Shown here: piece after piece, positions 7,438-15,446 of the stretch | Layout: each line of letters begins with the position of its first letter | Numbering within the stretch: the first letter of the stretch is position 1 | Source of the DNA: Clostridiales bacterium FE2011 | GTDB taxonomy: Bacteria > Bacillota > Clostridia > Christensenellales > Aristaeellaceae | Length of the DNA: 64,000 nt | Direction of reading: 5' to 3' | NCBI GenBank assembly: GCA_017569305.1 | Contig: CP069418.1 | Location: 2,294,001-2,358,000, forward strand | Notes under the pieces: model-generated | Told to the model about the DNA's origin: nothing | Databases searched by the model: none | The model's input: the letters and a program-made list of their open reading frames with translations, nothing else | Made by a program: the position numbers and the translations under genes

Positions 7438-7519
7438 GGCAAAATCTATTTTGCGGTTTTCGGCGGAATAGCCGGGACTATTTTCTCAAAGCAAGGGTCG
7501 CGATATGAAGTTAGTGTGG

Positions 7520-7525
7520 TATAAT
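7520..7525 (+). promoter_or_regulatory. Extended -10 promoter of the exchanger gene
   Basis: TGG directly precedes TATAAT, giving an extended -10 element 23 bases before the exchanger ATG. No good -35 is visible. It suggests the exchanger has its own promoter and does not depend on the tail operon. Confidence 0.4.
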
Positions 7526-7548
7526 CAACCGGTCAGGAGGAGATAAGC

Positions 7549-8514
7549 ATGCTCGTGCCGGTTCTGTTATTCATACTCGGATTGATTCTGCTGATTAAGG
7601 GCGGAGACTGGTTTGTGGACGGTTCCACGGATCTGGCCCGCCGTTTTCATGTGCCGGAGCTCGTGATCGGAGCGACGGTGGTATCCATCGGAACTACCTT
7701 GCCGGAGGTGCTGGTTTCCGCAACCGGCGCCCTCAGCGGCCACAGTGAAATTGCCTACGGCAATGCCATCGGCAGCGTGATCTGCAACACGGCGCTGATC
7801 TCGGCCATCACCTTCGCGGTGCGGCCCTGTAAGGTGGAAGCGAGAACCTTCCGTACGCCGGTGATTTTCTTCTTCGCCGCGGCGGTCTTCTACGCGCTGA
7901 ATGCCTACATTGACCGGTATTTCACCCGGCTGTCCGGCATCGCCCTGCTGCTGCTGTTTGCCGCCTATATCGCCTACACCATCTGGTCCGGAAAACGGCA
8001 CGGCTTCGGCGTGGAGGATCAGTCGGAAAATACCGAGGACAATCCCCTCTGGAAAACGATGCTGATGCTGGTGGTCGGCGCGGCGGCGATTGCCATTGGC
8101 GCCAGGCTGCTGGTGGACAATGGAACCCTGATCGCCGAATGGCTGGGTGTGCCGGAATCCGTGATCGCCCTGACCTTTGTGGCGCTGGGCACGAGCCTGC
8201 CGGAACTGGTGACGGCCATTACCGCCCTGCGCAAGGGACACAGCGCCCTGAGCCTGGGCAACATCGTGGGCGCGAACCTGTTCAACCTGGTGCTGGTGTC
8301 CGGCCTGAGCACGGCACTTTGCCCCTTCGCGGTGCCTACCGCCAAGAGCCTCTTCGGGATTCCGGTCTCCCTGGCTGTGGATATCCCGGTGATGTTCTTC
8401 GTCATGCTGTTTATGACCCTCCCCGCACTGAAACGCCAGAAGCTGACCCGGCCCCAGGGCATCATCCTGCTGTGTGTTTATGCGGCCTTCTGCATCTTCC
8501 AGTTTGTCAGATAA
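7549..8514 (+). CDS. Calcium/sodium antiporter (CaCA family, YrbG-like)
   Basis: A 321-residue, roughly ten-span membrane protein with the two inverted alpha repeats that form the cation pathway: GTTLPEVLVSATGALSGHSE followed by YGNAIGS in the first half, and GTSLPELVTAITALRKGHS followed by LGNIVGANLFN in the second. The family exchanges Na+ or H+ for Ca2+. GGAGGAG precedes the ATG, and a hairpin with a T run follows. It is a host gene inserted on the same strand between the tape-measure and Dit-like tail genes. Confidence 0.88.
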   Translation: MLVPVLLFILGLILLIKGGDWFVDGSTDLARRFHVPELVIGATVVSIGTTLPEVLVSATGALSGHSEIAYGNAIGSVICNTALISAITFAVRPCKVEARTFRTPVIFFFAAAVFYALNAYIDRYFTRLSGIALLLLFAAYIAYTIWSGKRHGFGVEDQSENTEDNPLWKTMLMLVVGAAAIAIGARLLVDNGTLIAEWLGVPESVIALTFVALGTSLPELVTAITALRKGHSALSLGNIVGANLFNLVLVSGLSTALCPFAVPTAKSLFGIPVSLAVDIPVMFFVMLFMTLPALKRQKLTRPQGIILLCVYAAFCIFQFVR

Positions 8515-8532
8515 TCATTGATCGACCCATTC

Positions 8533-8561
8533 CGGCCTGCCGACGGCAGGCTGTTTTTTAT
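8533..8561 (+). terminator. Rho-independent terminator
   Basis: GCCTGCCGACGGCAGGC followed by TTTTTT, 19 bases after the exchanger stop. It would separate the exchanger from the Dit-like gene that starts at 8582. Confidence 0.7.
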
Positions 8562-8581
8562 GCCCGAAAGGAGGAAAGAAT

Positions 8582-9112
8582 ATGAATGCCGCGTCCGCCG
8601 CCTACGTGACCGCCCGGGTGAACGGCGCCCCCTGTGCCTGGCATTTTACCGGCGTAACAGCCATTGAGCACAGCCTGTCGCTGAACCTGAGCAGCACTGC
8701 CGCTCAGGGCACGGATGTGATCAACGGGGCCAGGAACCAGCCGGACCGGGTGACGCTTACTGTGATTGAAACGGACGCGGAGCATTCGCCCGGATGGGCG
8801 GCCCGTATGCTGGCGGCCATGGCAGGGCTGAAGAGGAAACGCATGCTGTGCGGTGTGGTCACCTCCATGGGAAGCTACACGGATATGCTGCTGACGGAGA
8901 TCACAGCCACCCAGGATGAGGAGAACCAGTGCGGCTGGAGCGGAAGCCTGACTTTTACCCAATATGTACCGTCGGACGGGGAGAACGCTGTGAAGACCAA
9001 CGACAATTCCTCAACCCGTGAGAATACTGGTTTTACCGGCACGGTGAAAAGAGTCACAGAATCCGCTTTTCTACAGATGCTGCAGAGAGCCGGTATCAAC
9101 GTGAATGAATAA
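8582..9112 (+). CDS. Dit-like phage baseplate protein
   Basis: A 176-residue protein matching the Dit-like tail protein pattern: VTAIEHSLSLNLSSTAAQGT, then RNQPDRVTLTVIETD, then a segment ending TSMGSYTDMLLTEITATQDE and a final GSLTFTQYV strand. In Pam3-type and related myophages this protein surrounds the tube end and starts the baseplate. GGAGG lies before the ATG. It is followed by the plug gene with only a heptamer array between. Confidence 0.7.
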   Translation: MNAASAAYVTARVNGAPCAWHFTGVTAIEHSLSLNLSSTAAQGTDVINGARNQPDRVTLTVIETDAEHSPGWAARMLAAMAGLKRKRMLCGVVTSMGSYTDMLLTEITATQDEENQCGWSGSLTFTQYVPSDGENAVKTNDNSSTRENTGFTGTVKRVTESAFLQMLQRAGINVNE

Positions 9113-9143
9113 TTATGAATTATGAATTATGAATTGTGAATTA
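9111..9143. repeat. Heptamer array, AATTCAT family
   Basis: Units ATGAATT, ATGAATT, ATGAATT, GTGAATT. It fills the junction between the Dit-like stop codon and the plug gene and contains the only in-frame ATG ahead of the conserved plug N-terminus. Confidence 0.85.
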
Positions 9144-9482
9144 AACATTTATCTCCTTCCTATCACCTCCTCTCCCCGCCAGGTGATGACCCTGAACGTT
9201 ACCCTGGACGGAGAACCTATGCAGGCACAGGTGGAGATCCGGTACCTGCCGGCGCCGGATCAGTGGTTCTTTTCACTGCGGGATCACGCAACGGGAGAGA
9301 TGCTGGTGAACATGATTCCGCTGATCTGCTCCCGGGGAGAAGTGAACGACCTGCTCCTGCCTTTCCGGCATCTGCGGGAAGGAAAAGGGGTGGGTTCGCT
9401 GATTTGTCTGAGAGCGGGAGAGGAGACGGCGTGGGAGAGTTTGAGGGAATTGGAGTTGATCTGGAGTGACCAGATCAGGTAG
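9129..9482 (+). CDS. Baseplate plug protein (DUF6983/Pam3 gp18-like)
   Basis: A protein of up to 117 residues. From residue 7 it reads IYLLPITSSPRQ, then TLNVTLDGEPMQAQVEIRY, then WFFSLRDHATGEMLV, which matches the family of small baseplate plug proteins. The only upstream ATG is inside a heptamer repeat, so the first six residues (MNCELN) come from the repeat and no Shine-Dalgarno sequence is present. Translation may depend on coupling to the Dit-like gene that ends 16 bases earlier. An internal ATG at 9186 would remove conserved residues. The stop TAG belongs to the following GTAGGAR repeat. Confidence 0.65.
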   Translation: MNCELNIYLLPITSSPRQVMTLNVTLDGEPMQAQVEIRYLPAPDQWFFSLRDHATGEMLVNMIPLICSRGEVNDLLLPFRHLREGKGVGSLICLRAGEETAWESLRELELIWSDQIR

Positions 9483-9497
9483 GAAGTAGGAGGTAAA
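9478..9497. repeat. Heptamer array, GTAGGAR family
   Basis: AGGTAGGAAGTAGGAGGTAA; the first TAG is the stop codon of the plug gene. A hairpin array follows immediately. Confidence 0.75.
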
Positions 9498-9503
9498 TTG
9501 AAA

Positions 9504-9608
9504 ATGAAATATTTGCCTGTGGCAAATGTGAAATATTGAGTCGCAGGCGACTCAATGTGAAATATCGCTTCGCGATGTGAAATATTCGACTGACGTCGAA
9601 TGTGATAG
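9504..9608. repeat. Hairpin array with GTGAAAT spacers
   Basis: Four different perfect or near-perfect hairpins (9511-9527, 9535-9556, 9564-9576, 9584-9601) are separated by the same 7-base spacer (ATGAAAT or GTGAAAT, last copy GTGATAG). Stem sequences differ while the spacer is constant. Two other arrays of this design occur at 10865-10975 and 27819-27930. Confidence 0.85.
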
Positions 9609-9675
9609 TTTCTATTTGCCCTGCGGACAGGGATAGGGTACAATGAACAAAAACCACGAAACGGAGATTTCGGCC

Positions 9676-10065
9676 ATGTATATCTACGAGAAAGACTACA
9701 TCATGCGCATGATCTACGGCATTATCCAGATGCTGGCCGTGATCCTTTTCGGGAAAAAGCTGGACGCCCAGGATCTGATCATTGCCTATGGAGATGAATT
9801 CAAGGGCAATAATGATTACTTGCTGGAACTGGTGGATAAAGGAGAAATCAACGCGGCGGAAAACCGGCTGTTTGAAATCATCGAGACGTCCGGTATGCCC
9901 AAGGACGCGCTGGGGCCGCTGATCCTCATGTTCTATGAGCACGTGAACAGCAAGGATGACGACTTCCTTGCCAAGGCGGGATTCAGCCGGGAGGAAATCC
10001 TCACGGGCCTGAGGGACGCCATGAGCCGGATCGGTATGGACGTTTCGGAGTATGTGAATATATAA
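9676..10065 (+). CDS. DUF6483-like host protein between plug and hub genes
   Basis: A 129-residue, mainly helical cytoplasmic protein starting MYIYEKDYIMRMIYGIIQML, the conserved start of the DUF6483 family of Firmicutes. Function is unknown. ATG at 9676 is preferred over 9643 because CGGAG precedes it and the family begins there. It ends five bases before the hub gene, so the two could share a transcript although one is host-type and the other phage-type. Upstream lies the hairpin array rather than the plug gene directly. Confidence 0.6.
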   Translation: MYIYEKDYIMRMIYGIIQMLAVILFGKKLDAQDLIIAYGDEFKGNNDYLLELVDKGEINAAENRLFEIIETSGMPKDALGPLILMFYEHVNSKDDDFLAKAGFSREEILTGLRDAMSRIGMDVSEYVNI

Positions 10066-10070
10066 GAGAT

Positions 10071-10832
10071 ATGGAAAAGAATCTTTTCCGGTCACTGACC
10101 GTCCTCGCGGACGGGGAACAGGTGACCGGTTTTTGTTATGCGCACCTGACAGGCAGGGAAGCCCTGGGGCTGCTGCCGCTGCCCTATACCCTGCGGATCC
10201 TGAACCTGCCGGATTCCGGTGCCGGGCAGCTGTATGCCGCGAAAGAACTGACTGTCCTGCGGGATAACTCCCTGCTGGCATACGGCAGGATCTCAGCAGT
10301 GCTCCGGCAGAATGTGCCGGAGGGAGCGCTCACGGAAGTGGCCTTTTCCCCGGGCCTTGCCCTGTGGGAAGCACCGGTCTCCCTGTCTGTGGAGGCCGGC
10401 GTTTCCATGTCCGAAACCTTGCGGAGAATCCTGGCTGCCTCCGGAACGGGAATCCCGCTGCTGTCTTTTCCCGGAAAGGATCCTGTCCGCAGCCGCGGAC
10501 AGGCTTTTTATGGCCGGGCGGCGGAATGTGTGAATGAAGCACTTTCCGCGGCAGATGCCCGGGCCTGTCTCAGCCCCGCAGGACTGCGGGTCATTCCCCG
10601 GGAGGGACTGCCGGTAAGCCTGTATCTTTCCGAAAGGGACCTGATCGACGTGCCTTCCTTCACCGACGGGCAGATGATCCTGCGAACTACCGTGACCGGC
10701 TGGCCGGTAGGGGAAAAAGTCTCCGTAAAATGGAAAAACGGGTCCGCGGAGGGACTCGTCACAGAGAAACGGGTAGATGCAAATACGATGAACGGGAAGT
10801 GGGAGAGCACGCTGATTATTGAAATGAGGTAG
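10071..10832 (+). CDS. Phage baseplate hub-like protein
   Basis: A 253-residue protein in the position of the baseplate hub (gp27/XkdQ/Pam3 hub type) between plug and spike genes. It shows LYAAKELTVLRDNSLLAYGR near residue 45, a typical strand-rich hub segment, and later SLYLSERDLIDVPSFTDG and TTVTGWPVGEKVSVKW. Assignment relies mainly on order and length; sequence motifs are weak. It begins five bases after DUF6483, with a weak AGAG site. Its stop TAG is the first unit of a GTAGGAR repeat. Confidence 0.55.
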   Translation: MEKNLFRSLTVLADGEQVTGFCYAHLTGREALGLLPLPYTLRILNLPDSGAGQLYAAKELTVLRDNSLLAYGRISAVLRQNVPEGALTEVAFSPGLALWEAPVSLSVEAGVSMSETLRRILAASGTGIPLLSFPGKDPVRSRGQAFYGRAAECVNEALSAADARACLSPAGLRVIPREGLPVSLYLSERDLIDVPSFTDGQMILRTTVTGWPVGEKVSVKWKNGSAEGLVTEKRVDANTMNGKWESTLIIEMR

Positions 10833-10857
10833 GAGGTAGGAGGGAGGAGGTAGGAGA
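10827..10857. repeat. Heptamer array, GTAGGAG family
   Basis: Units AGGTAGG, AGGTAGG, AGGGAGG, AGGTAGG. The first TAG is the hub stop codon. It leads into a hairpin array. Confidence 0.8.
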
Positions 10858-10864
10858 GAAATGT

Positions 10865-10975
10865 CTTTTGCTTCGCAAAAGAATGATATGTTGCTTCGCA
10901 ACATGATATATTCGCTTAATGCGAATATGATAGGTTCGACTGCGTCGAACATGATATGTTTGCCATGCGGCAAAC
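10865..10975. repeat. Hairpin array with ATGATAT spacers
   Basis: Five hairpins (10865-10881, 10890-10902, 10910-10926, 10934-10950, 10958-10975) are separated by the 7-base spacer ATGATAT or ATGATAG. A reverse-complement copy with the same hairpin order lies at 27819-27930; one stem there differs but is still self-complementary. No coding capacity of interest was seen. Confidence 0.88.
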
Positions 10976-11026
10976 GTTTTAGTTACTTTCAACCAATGTG
11001 CTTACCACTTCTACACAACGTTCACG

Positions 11027-11098
11027 TTGTCATTCCGACCAAGCGAAGCGCGTGGAGGAATCTCCTCCGGAGACGTAAATCTTCAACTCATAGGAACA
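11027..11098. repeat. Dispersed GTTGTCAT...GGAATCTCCTCC element
   Basis: Contains CACGTTGTCATTCCGACC, a variable middle, then GAGGAATCTCCTCCGGAGA and a CTTCAA...GGAAC tail. Eight further copies were found in the window. Confidence 0.8.
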
Positions 11099-11116
11099 CC
11101 ATTACGTAAAGAAAAC

Positions 11117-11153
11117 AATTAATTGTGAATTATGAATTATGAATTGTGAATTA
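11117..11153. repeat. Heptamer array, AATTCAT family
   Basis: GTGAATT/ATGAATT units; its last TTA is the TAA stop codon of the - strand phosphodiesterase gene. Confidence 0.85.
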
Positions 11154-11687
11154 GAGAGTGTGGTATTCTTCTCCATTGAGTTTCTTCCAGCTGAACACTC
11201 CGTTTTCCAGCACCATGTAGCTTCTTTCGGAGCCGGCTTTGGGAATGGAGACGGAGCCGGGATTCAGGCACAGGACGTCGTCCCGTTGATCCCAGGCGGG
11301 GATATGGGTATGGCCGTAGAGCAGGATATCGCCGGGCTGGAGCGGCGGCATATGATCCGGGTTGAAAACATGGCCGTGGGTGGCATAAATCCGGAGACCG
11401 TCAATGCACAGCAGGGCATAATCCGCCATCAGGGGGAAATCCAGTACCATCTGGTCCACTTCCGTGTCGCAGTTTCCCCGGATGCAGAGGATATCGTTTT
11501 TCCGTGCGTTCAGGGCGGGAATGACTTCCTTCGGCGCATAGCCGTCGGGCAGGTCGTTGCGGGGACCGTGATAAAGGACGTCTCCCAGCAGGAGCATCCG
11601 GTCCGCTTTTTCCCGGTCATAAGCTTTCAGCAGTTCTCCGCAGTACAGGACGGAACCATGGATATCCGAAGCAATCAGCAGTTTCAA
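11151..11687 (-). CDS. Metallophosphoesterase (YfcE/MJ0936-like)
   Basis: A 178-residue calcineurin-like phosphodiesterase with the metal-binding motifs in order: ASDIHG near the start, LLGDVLYHGP, IRGNCD, THGH, and GHTHIP. The family hydrolyses phosphodiesters with Mn2+ or similar; its cellular substrate is unknown. The start is TTG at 11687, with AAGGAG nine bases upstream; upstream codons lack a site. It is a host gene on the - strand, divergent from the spike gene that starts 43 bases away. Its TAA stop is supplied by a heptamer repeat. Confidence 0.82.
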   Translation of the reverse strand: MKLLIASDIHGSVLYCGELLKAYDREKADRMLLLGDVLYHGPRNDLPDGYAPKEVIPALNARKNDILCIRGNCDTEVDQMVLDFPLMADYALLCIDGLRIYATHGHVFNPDHMPPLQPGDILLYGHTHIPAWDQRDDVLCLNPGSVSIPKAGSERSYMVLENGVFSWKKLNGEEYHTL

Positions 11688-11729
11688 AGAAGGTTTCTCC
11701 TTACACATTTCTTTTATCGAGGTGACAGA

Positions 11730-12110
11730 ATGAATAATTCGACTGAAACGGAGGGGTTTCCTTCCGGCATCCAGGCGCTGAAGACAGAGATTCTCTCCTC
11801 CCTTCACTGCGCCCTGCCGGGGACGGTGGAAACCTTTGATCCGGAAAGCGGAACGGCTTCCGTCCGCCCGGCACTGAAACGGAAACGGAAAAACGGAGAA
11901 CCCTGCGAAATGCCGCTGCTTCAGGACGTGCCGGTCTTTATGCCCGTGCCATTTGAGGTAAATCCGGGGGATGCCTGCCTGCTGGTTATTGCCGACTGCG
12001 ACATTGACGCCTGGTTTGAGTCCGGCAGGGCGGAGGTTCCGTTATCCGGCAGGCAGCATTCCCTGTCGGACGCGTTTGCCTTCGTAGGATTTAAAACAGG
12101 TAGGAAGTAG
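11730..12110 (+). CDS. Phage baseplate spike protein (Gp138 N-terminal-like)
   Basis: A 126-residue protein with the Gp138 N-terminal pattern: GTVETFDPESGTASVRP, then PLLQDVPVFMP, then NPGDACLLVIADCDIDAWFE. This OB-fold domain forms the base of the tail spike that pierces the target membrane. GAGGTGA precedes ATG at 11730. There is no C-terminal beta-helix, so the spike is minimal. The last residues (Gly-Arg-Lys) and TAG stop coincide with a GTAGGAAGTAG repeat. Confidence 0.75.
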   Translation: MNNSTETEGFPSGIQALKTEILSSLHCALPGTVETFDPESGTASVRPALKRKRKNGEPCEMPLLQDVPVFMPVPFEVNPGDACLLVIADCDIDAWFESGRAEVPLSGRQHSLSDAFAFVGFKTGRK

Positions 12111-12153
12111 GAGGTAAGGAGCGACGATTGAGGCTGCAGATAGAAGTTAGGAA
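12099..12153. repeat. GTAGGAR heptamers around a partial structured motif
   Basis: AGGTAGGAAGTAGGAGGTAAGG is followed by AGCGACGATTGAGGCTGCAG (12119-12138), then AGTTAGGAAGTAA. The middle part resembles the 3' half of the structured motif found at 16901, 18965, 19078 and 49411. Confidence 0.6.
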
Positions 12154-12167
12154 GTAATCAGAGTATT

Positions 12168-12200
12168 AATTCTGAATTCTGAATTCTTAATTCTGAATTC
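12168..12200. repeat. Heptamer array, AATTCTG family
   Basis: AATTCTG, AATTCTG, AATTCTT, AATTCTG units, directly before the gp25-like gene's GAGGGGGG ribosome-binding site. Confidence 0.85.
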
Positions 12201-12216
12201 AAAGAGGGGGGTTCAT

Positions 12217-12570
12217 ATGATTTTCCGACCTGTGGATGAAGCCGGTGACATCCTGCCGGTGCTTTCTGCTTTCGACCTGCTGACGGGCGCCCGGGCGGAG
12301 GCGGAGCTTGTCCGGAACCGGCTGAAGCTGCTGACGGGAGAATGGTGGGAAAACCCGGAATGGGGAAATGGCATCCTGGAAATGCTGAAGGAATCCAGGC
12401 TGACGGAAGCGGATCAGCAGGTACTGGCCAATTACATTTCCGGGTACATACGGAAAACTCCCGGCGTGCTGGACGTCCGGGAGGTAAAGGTTTCTGTTGA
12501 GGGCAGGCGGTTCCGTTACTCCTGCGAGATCGTGACAGAGAACGGAACCGCGAGGATTCAGTATGAATAG
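12217..12570 (+). CDS. gp25-like baseplate wedge protein (DUF2634/XkdS type)
   Basis: A 117-residue protein with the gp25/XkdS fold pattern: an N-terminal beta segment, DLLTGARAEAELVRNRLKLL, GEWWENPEWGNGI, then an alpha segment and TPGVLDVREVKVSVEGRRF. gp25-like proteins link the sheath to the baseplate and are essential in contractile machines. The ATG follows a very strong AGAGGGGGG site. The next tail gene (baseplate J) is 2.9 kb away beyond an ECF sigma/receptor pair on the - strand. Confidence 0.78.
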   Translation: MIFRPVDEAGDILPVLSAFDLLTGARAEAELVRNRLKLLTGEWWENPEWGNGILEMLKESRLTEADQQVLANYISGYIRKTPGVLDVREVKVSVEGRRFRYSCEIVTENGTARIQYE

Positions 12571-12581
12571 CAGATCAGTGA

Positions 12582-14822
12582 TTACTTTACCCTGACGACC
12601 TCCCGCCGGAAAACTCCGTTATCCACTATCAGCGCATCCGGCAGTTCGTCGGGGAAGATCCAGGTACAGCGATAGATGTAGGCGCCGTCTTCTTTTGTAA
12701 CGGCCTGGTTGGCAGAAATAGCTCCCTGTTCACCGAAAACGTGTATGGAGTCAGTTTTTTTCAGAAACGGGAAAAAATTGTGCTCTTTGCCGTAGATGTC
12801 AGTGGACAGGGCCTGAACTTCATTGGGAAGCCTGACGTCATAGCAGTCATAAAAGGAAGTGCGCAGGAGGGTGACGGTGATTTCAGGTTCCGGCTCTGCC
12901 TGATCCGGATCAGGCTGGGATTTGTATTCGGCAAGGATCTGTGGTTCCTCATCCAGTTCAGAGACGGTGAAGGCAAGGGTTGCTATGGTCTGTGAATCTT
13001 CGATCATCGTGAAATTGCCGTTAGCATCTGATGTGAAACTGTATGCTTTTGACATATCCATCTCATGCATAATGAACTGTAACCTGTATACCTGCAGATT
13101 CGGAACGGCAGTGCCGATGGCCCTGATGACGCTTGTGCCGTCGTCCCTGTATTCCACATGTTCTTCTATATTGGCAGAAAAAGCGGGAGCGGGGACAGTG
13201 TAGATCACATTGGGCTCCATGGGAGTTTCCTTGTCAAATGCGGTAGAGATCCGGAGTCGTATGACTTTCTGGCCATGCTCAGCAGCCCACTTCATGATGG
13301 ACTGGCCTTCATAATCCGATGTTTTTCCGATTCTTTCCGGGGAATCCGCATAAGGATCGATGCTTGAATTCAGGATAAGGCAGTCTTCGTGTTTGGGTGC
13401 GACTTCCACATTCACATAAACGCTGTGGCCGCCATAGACAGCCTTTTGGATTGTCAGATCGGCCAGTTCAGTCTGCACAGAAGGAGTTTCTGCAGAAGGC
13501 AGGGTGGTGACGCCGGTTTCGGAAAGATCGAGATGCATGATCTGGCTTTCAGACTGATAGTGTGTGTGGCCTGTTTGATAGTCTGTGGCATCCCATTCTA
13601 TGTCATAGACCAGGCTGTCGGAAAGTGCCGGGCCGACAATGGTCATCCGGACTGAACCGTCATCCATCTGCTGGTAGCTTTCAGTGCGGAAGGAACCGTA
13701 TTCTCCGTTGTTCGGAGGAGCAATCGAAACATGCATCATCTCCTCATAACAATGCTCTTTCAACCATTGTGAAAGGGTTTGTTCCGGATCATCCGCCTGT
13801 ATTCCGTAGAAGTCCGAAACATATTTGCAGGGGCTGATCAATTGATGCTGTAAATCCACAACAAAGCATTTCTCATGCTTCGGACGGACATCAAAGGACA
13901 GATGGATTTCGTAATTCTGTATCACCGCATCCAGGAAGGTCACGGTGGCCAGGTCCGATTCCATAACGGAAGAATCGTTCTTCTGCGAGGCGTTATTATA
14001 TCCGTCGCCTGATTCTAAATCGGGCATGGTGGAAGGTGTGATGGCGACAGCGAAAATCTGCGTTTCCTCAACTACAAGTCGGATGGTTCCGTGGTTGTGA
14101 AGATCAGGATGGAACGAATTGCCCTTGTCTTCCATATTCCAGGGAACTATATGCCATTCCAGTTCATATACATTATCGTCAGCAGCAGGACCGACAAGGG
14201 TCATCACCGCGGAGCCGTCGTCCCGGAGCTGGCATTTTTCCTCCTGGTAGGAGCCGTAGAAAGGTCCCTCTGTTCCGTCCCACGGAGAATTCAGGCTGAC
14301 AGCCAGGGCTTCCTGATATCCATGATCCACAACCCAGCTGTACATGGACTGCTCCGGGTCTTTCGGCTGAATTCCGTAAAAGTCCGCAGTGTATTTACAG
14401 GCGGATGTGAGAAGATGATTCGCGGAAAGGATCAGGTTTTTTTCCTGCTTAGGCTGAATTTCCAGCGTAAAACGGATGTTGTCGCCGTCTCTCACAGCAT
14501 CTTTGAACACCATGGTGGCATAAGCTGTATCCACAATGTAAGACGATTCTGCAACCTGGGTTGCAACAGTTGGTGTGGGGTTGATGGTATCAACATGCCC
14601 GTCCGGGGAGGTGCCCGGGAAATACTGCCGGTTCAGGATAACGCCGGCGACGAGCAGCACCACCGCCGCGAAGGAGGCAATAATCCGGGTGGTGTATCTC
14701 CTTTGCGGGCGGCTTTCCTTTTCTGCCTGTCTGTTCAGTTGGTCAAGTGTATCAATGACGGACTGCCGGAAGTACTCATCCGGCTGTCCCAATGCTTTTC
14801 TGAAATCTTCATTTCGTTTCAT
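12582..14822 (-). CDS. Membrane-anchored ECF-sigma partner with repeated ectodomain
   Basis: A 746-residue protein: cytoplasmic N-terminus (MKRNEDFRKALGQPDEYF), one membrane span at about residues 45-64, and a long extracytoplasmic part. The outer part has about three related modules of some 170 residues, each with a KHE or KQE...L element, an SPCKYVSDFYGIQADDPEQ-type segment in two of them, and a MTIVGPAL-type strand. It starts inside the end of the ECF sigma gene (14-base overlap), as anti-sigma or co-regulator genes do. The N-terminal motif DFRKAxGxxxxxF is shared with the protein at 34983. Role as sigma regulator is inferred from context. Confidence 0.65.
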   Translation of the reverse strand: MKRNEDFRKALGQPDEYFRQSVIDTLDQLNRQAEKESRPQRRYTTRIIASFAAVVLLVAGVILNRQYFPGTSPDGHVDTINPTPTVATQVAESSYIVDTAYATMVFKDAVRDGDNIRFTLEIQPKQEKNLILSANHLLTSACKYTADFYGIQPKDPEQSMYSWVVDHGYQEALAVSLNSPWDGTEGPFYGSYQEEKCQLRDDGSAVMTLVGPAADDNVYELEWHIVPWNMEDKGNSFHPDLHNHGTIRLVVEETQIFAVAITPSTMPDLESGDGYNNASQKNDSSVMESDLATVTFLDAVIQNYEIHLSFDVRPKHEKCFVVDLQHQLISPCKYVSDFYGIQADDPEQTLSQWLKEHCYEEMMHVSIAPPNNGEYGSFRTESYQQMDDGSVRMTIVGPALSDSLVYDIEWDATDYQTGHTHYQSESQIMHLDLSETGVTTLPSAETPSVQTELADLTIQKAVYGGHSVYVNVEVAPKHEDCLILNSSIDPYADSPERIGKTSDYEGQSIMKWAAEHGQKVIRLRISTAFDKETPMEPNVIYTVPAPAFSANIEEHVEYRDDGTSVIRAIGTAVPNLQVYRLQFIMHEMDMSKAYSFTSDANGNFTMIEDSQTIATLAFTVSELDEEPQILAEYKSQPDPDQAEPEPEITVTLLRTSFYDCYDVRLPNEVQALSTDIYGKEHNFFPFLKKTDSIHVFGEQGAISANQAVTKEDGAYIYRCTWIFPDELPDALIVDNGVFRREVVRVK

Positions 14823-15294
14823 TGTCTTCCAGTGCCTCCTCGTTCAGAATGTCCCGCAGATGGGCCCGGGCACGCATGAGCCGGGTTTTGACAGAACTGA
14901 CAGGAATCTTCAGGATCTCAGCGACATGCTTCACGTCATATCCTTCAACATAATGCAGGATGACGGGGACGCGTTCCTTTTCCTTCAGCCGGAACAGGGC
15001 GTCCCGCAGGTCGATATAATCCGGTGCCTCCAGCTGCCGTTCGGGGAGTTCTTCTATCGGGAACTCCCTTTTTCCATGCCGCTGGATATCGTGGCACACG
15101 TTCAGGAGAATACGAATGACCCAGGTCTGCAGATAGCGCTCATTCTTCAGACTGTTTCGCTTTTCCCAGCTGCGGCGGATGGCCTCCTGTACGGCATCCT
15201 GCTGATCCGCTTCGATCAGCAGCTGGCCGCGGGCGATCCGGTAGAGCGTGGGCGTCATCCGGATAACGGCCTCGGTAAAGGCTTGGTTGGTCAC
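14809..15294 (-). CDS. ECF RNA polymerase sigma factor
   Basis: A 161-residue sigma-70-family protein with region 2 (residues about 15-75, DQQDAVQEAIRRSWEKRN then LQTWVIRILLNVCHD) and region 4 (about 105-150, LRDALFRLKEKERVPVILHY then VAEILKIPVSSVKTRLMRAR). GGAGG precedes the ATG. It directs transcription of a small regulon, probably including itself, from the CGTCTAA-type promoter upstream. It is a close paralogue of the sigma factor at 34510. Confidence 0.88.
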   Translation of the reverse strand: MTNQAFTEAVIRMTPTLYRIARGQLLIEADQQDAVQEAIRRSWEKRNSLKNERYLQTWVIRILLNVCHDIQRHGKREFPIEELPERQLEAPDYIDLRDALFRLKEKERVPVILHYVEGYDVKHVAEILKIPVSSVKTRLMRARAHLRDILNEEALEDNETK

Positions 15295-15339
15295 TTTGGT
15301 TCCTCCTGAAGATCATCTGTCCGGGTTTGATTCCATCCG

Positions 15340-15369
15340 TTAGACGGAGAAGCCGGAAAACAGGTTTCA
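15340..15369 (-). promoter_or_regulatory. ECF-type promoter TGAAAC-N17-CGTCTAA
   Basis: On the - strand TGAAAC (15364-15369) and CGTCTAA (15340-15346) are 17 bases apart, upstream of the sigma gene. The same pair, TGAACC-N16-CGTCTAA, precedes the paralogous sigma gene at 34510, which points to autoregulation. Confidence 0.6.
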
Positions 15370-15405
15370 TTTTAGCAAAAACTTTTTGTATGGGTATAAG
15401 GAATT

Positions 15406-15429
15406 AATTATGCATTGTGCATTATGCAT
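15406..15429. repeat. Heptamer array, ATGCATA family
   Basis: TGCATTG, TGCATTA, TGCAT units just before the ribosome-binding site of the baseplate J gene. Confidence 0.7.
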
Positions 15430-15446
15430 CCGGAGGAGTGACTTGC

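Noticed and set aside
10865..10975. Possible CRISPR array (constant 7-base repeats, variable intervals)
   Set aside because: Repeats are far too short and the intervals are palindromes of 13-18 bases; no cas gene is present.
11139..11729. Upstream extension of the spike gene frame
   Set aside because: It is antisense to the phosphodiesterase gene; the spike start at 11730 has its own ribosome-binding site and matches the family start.
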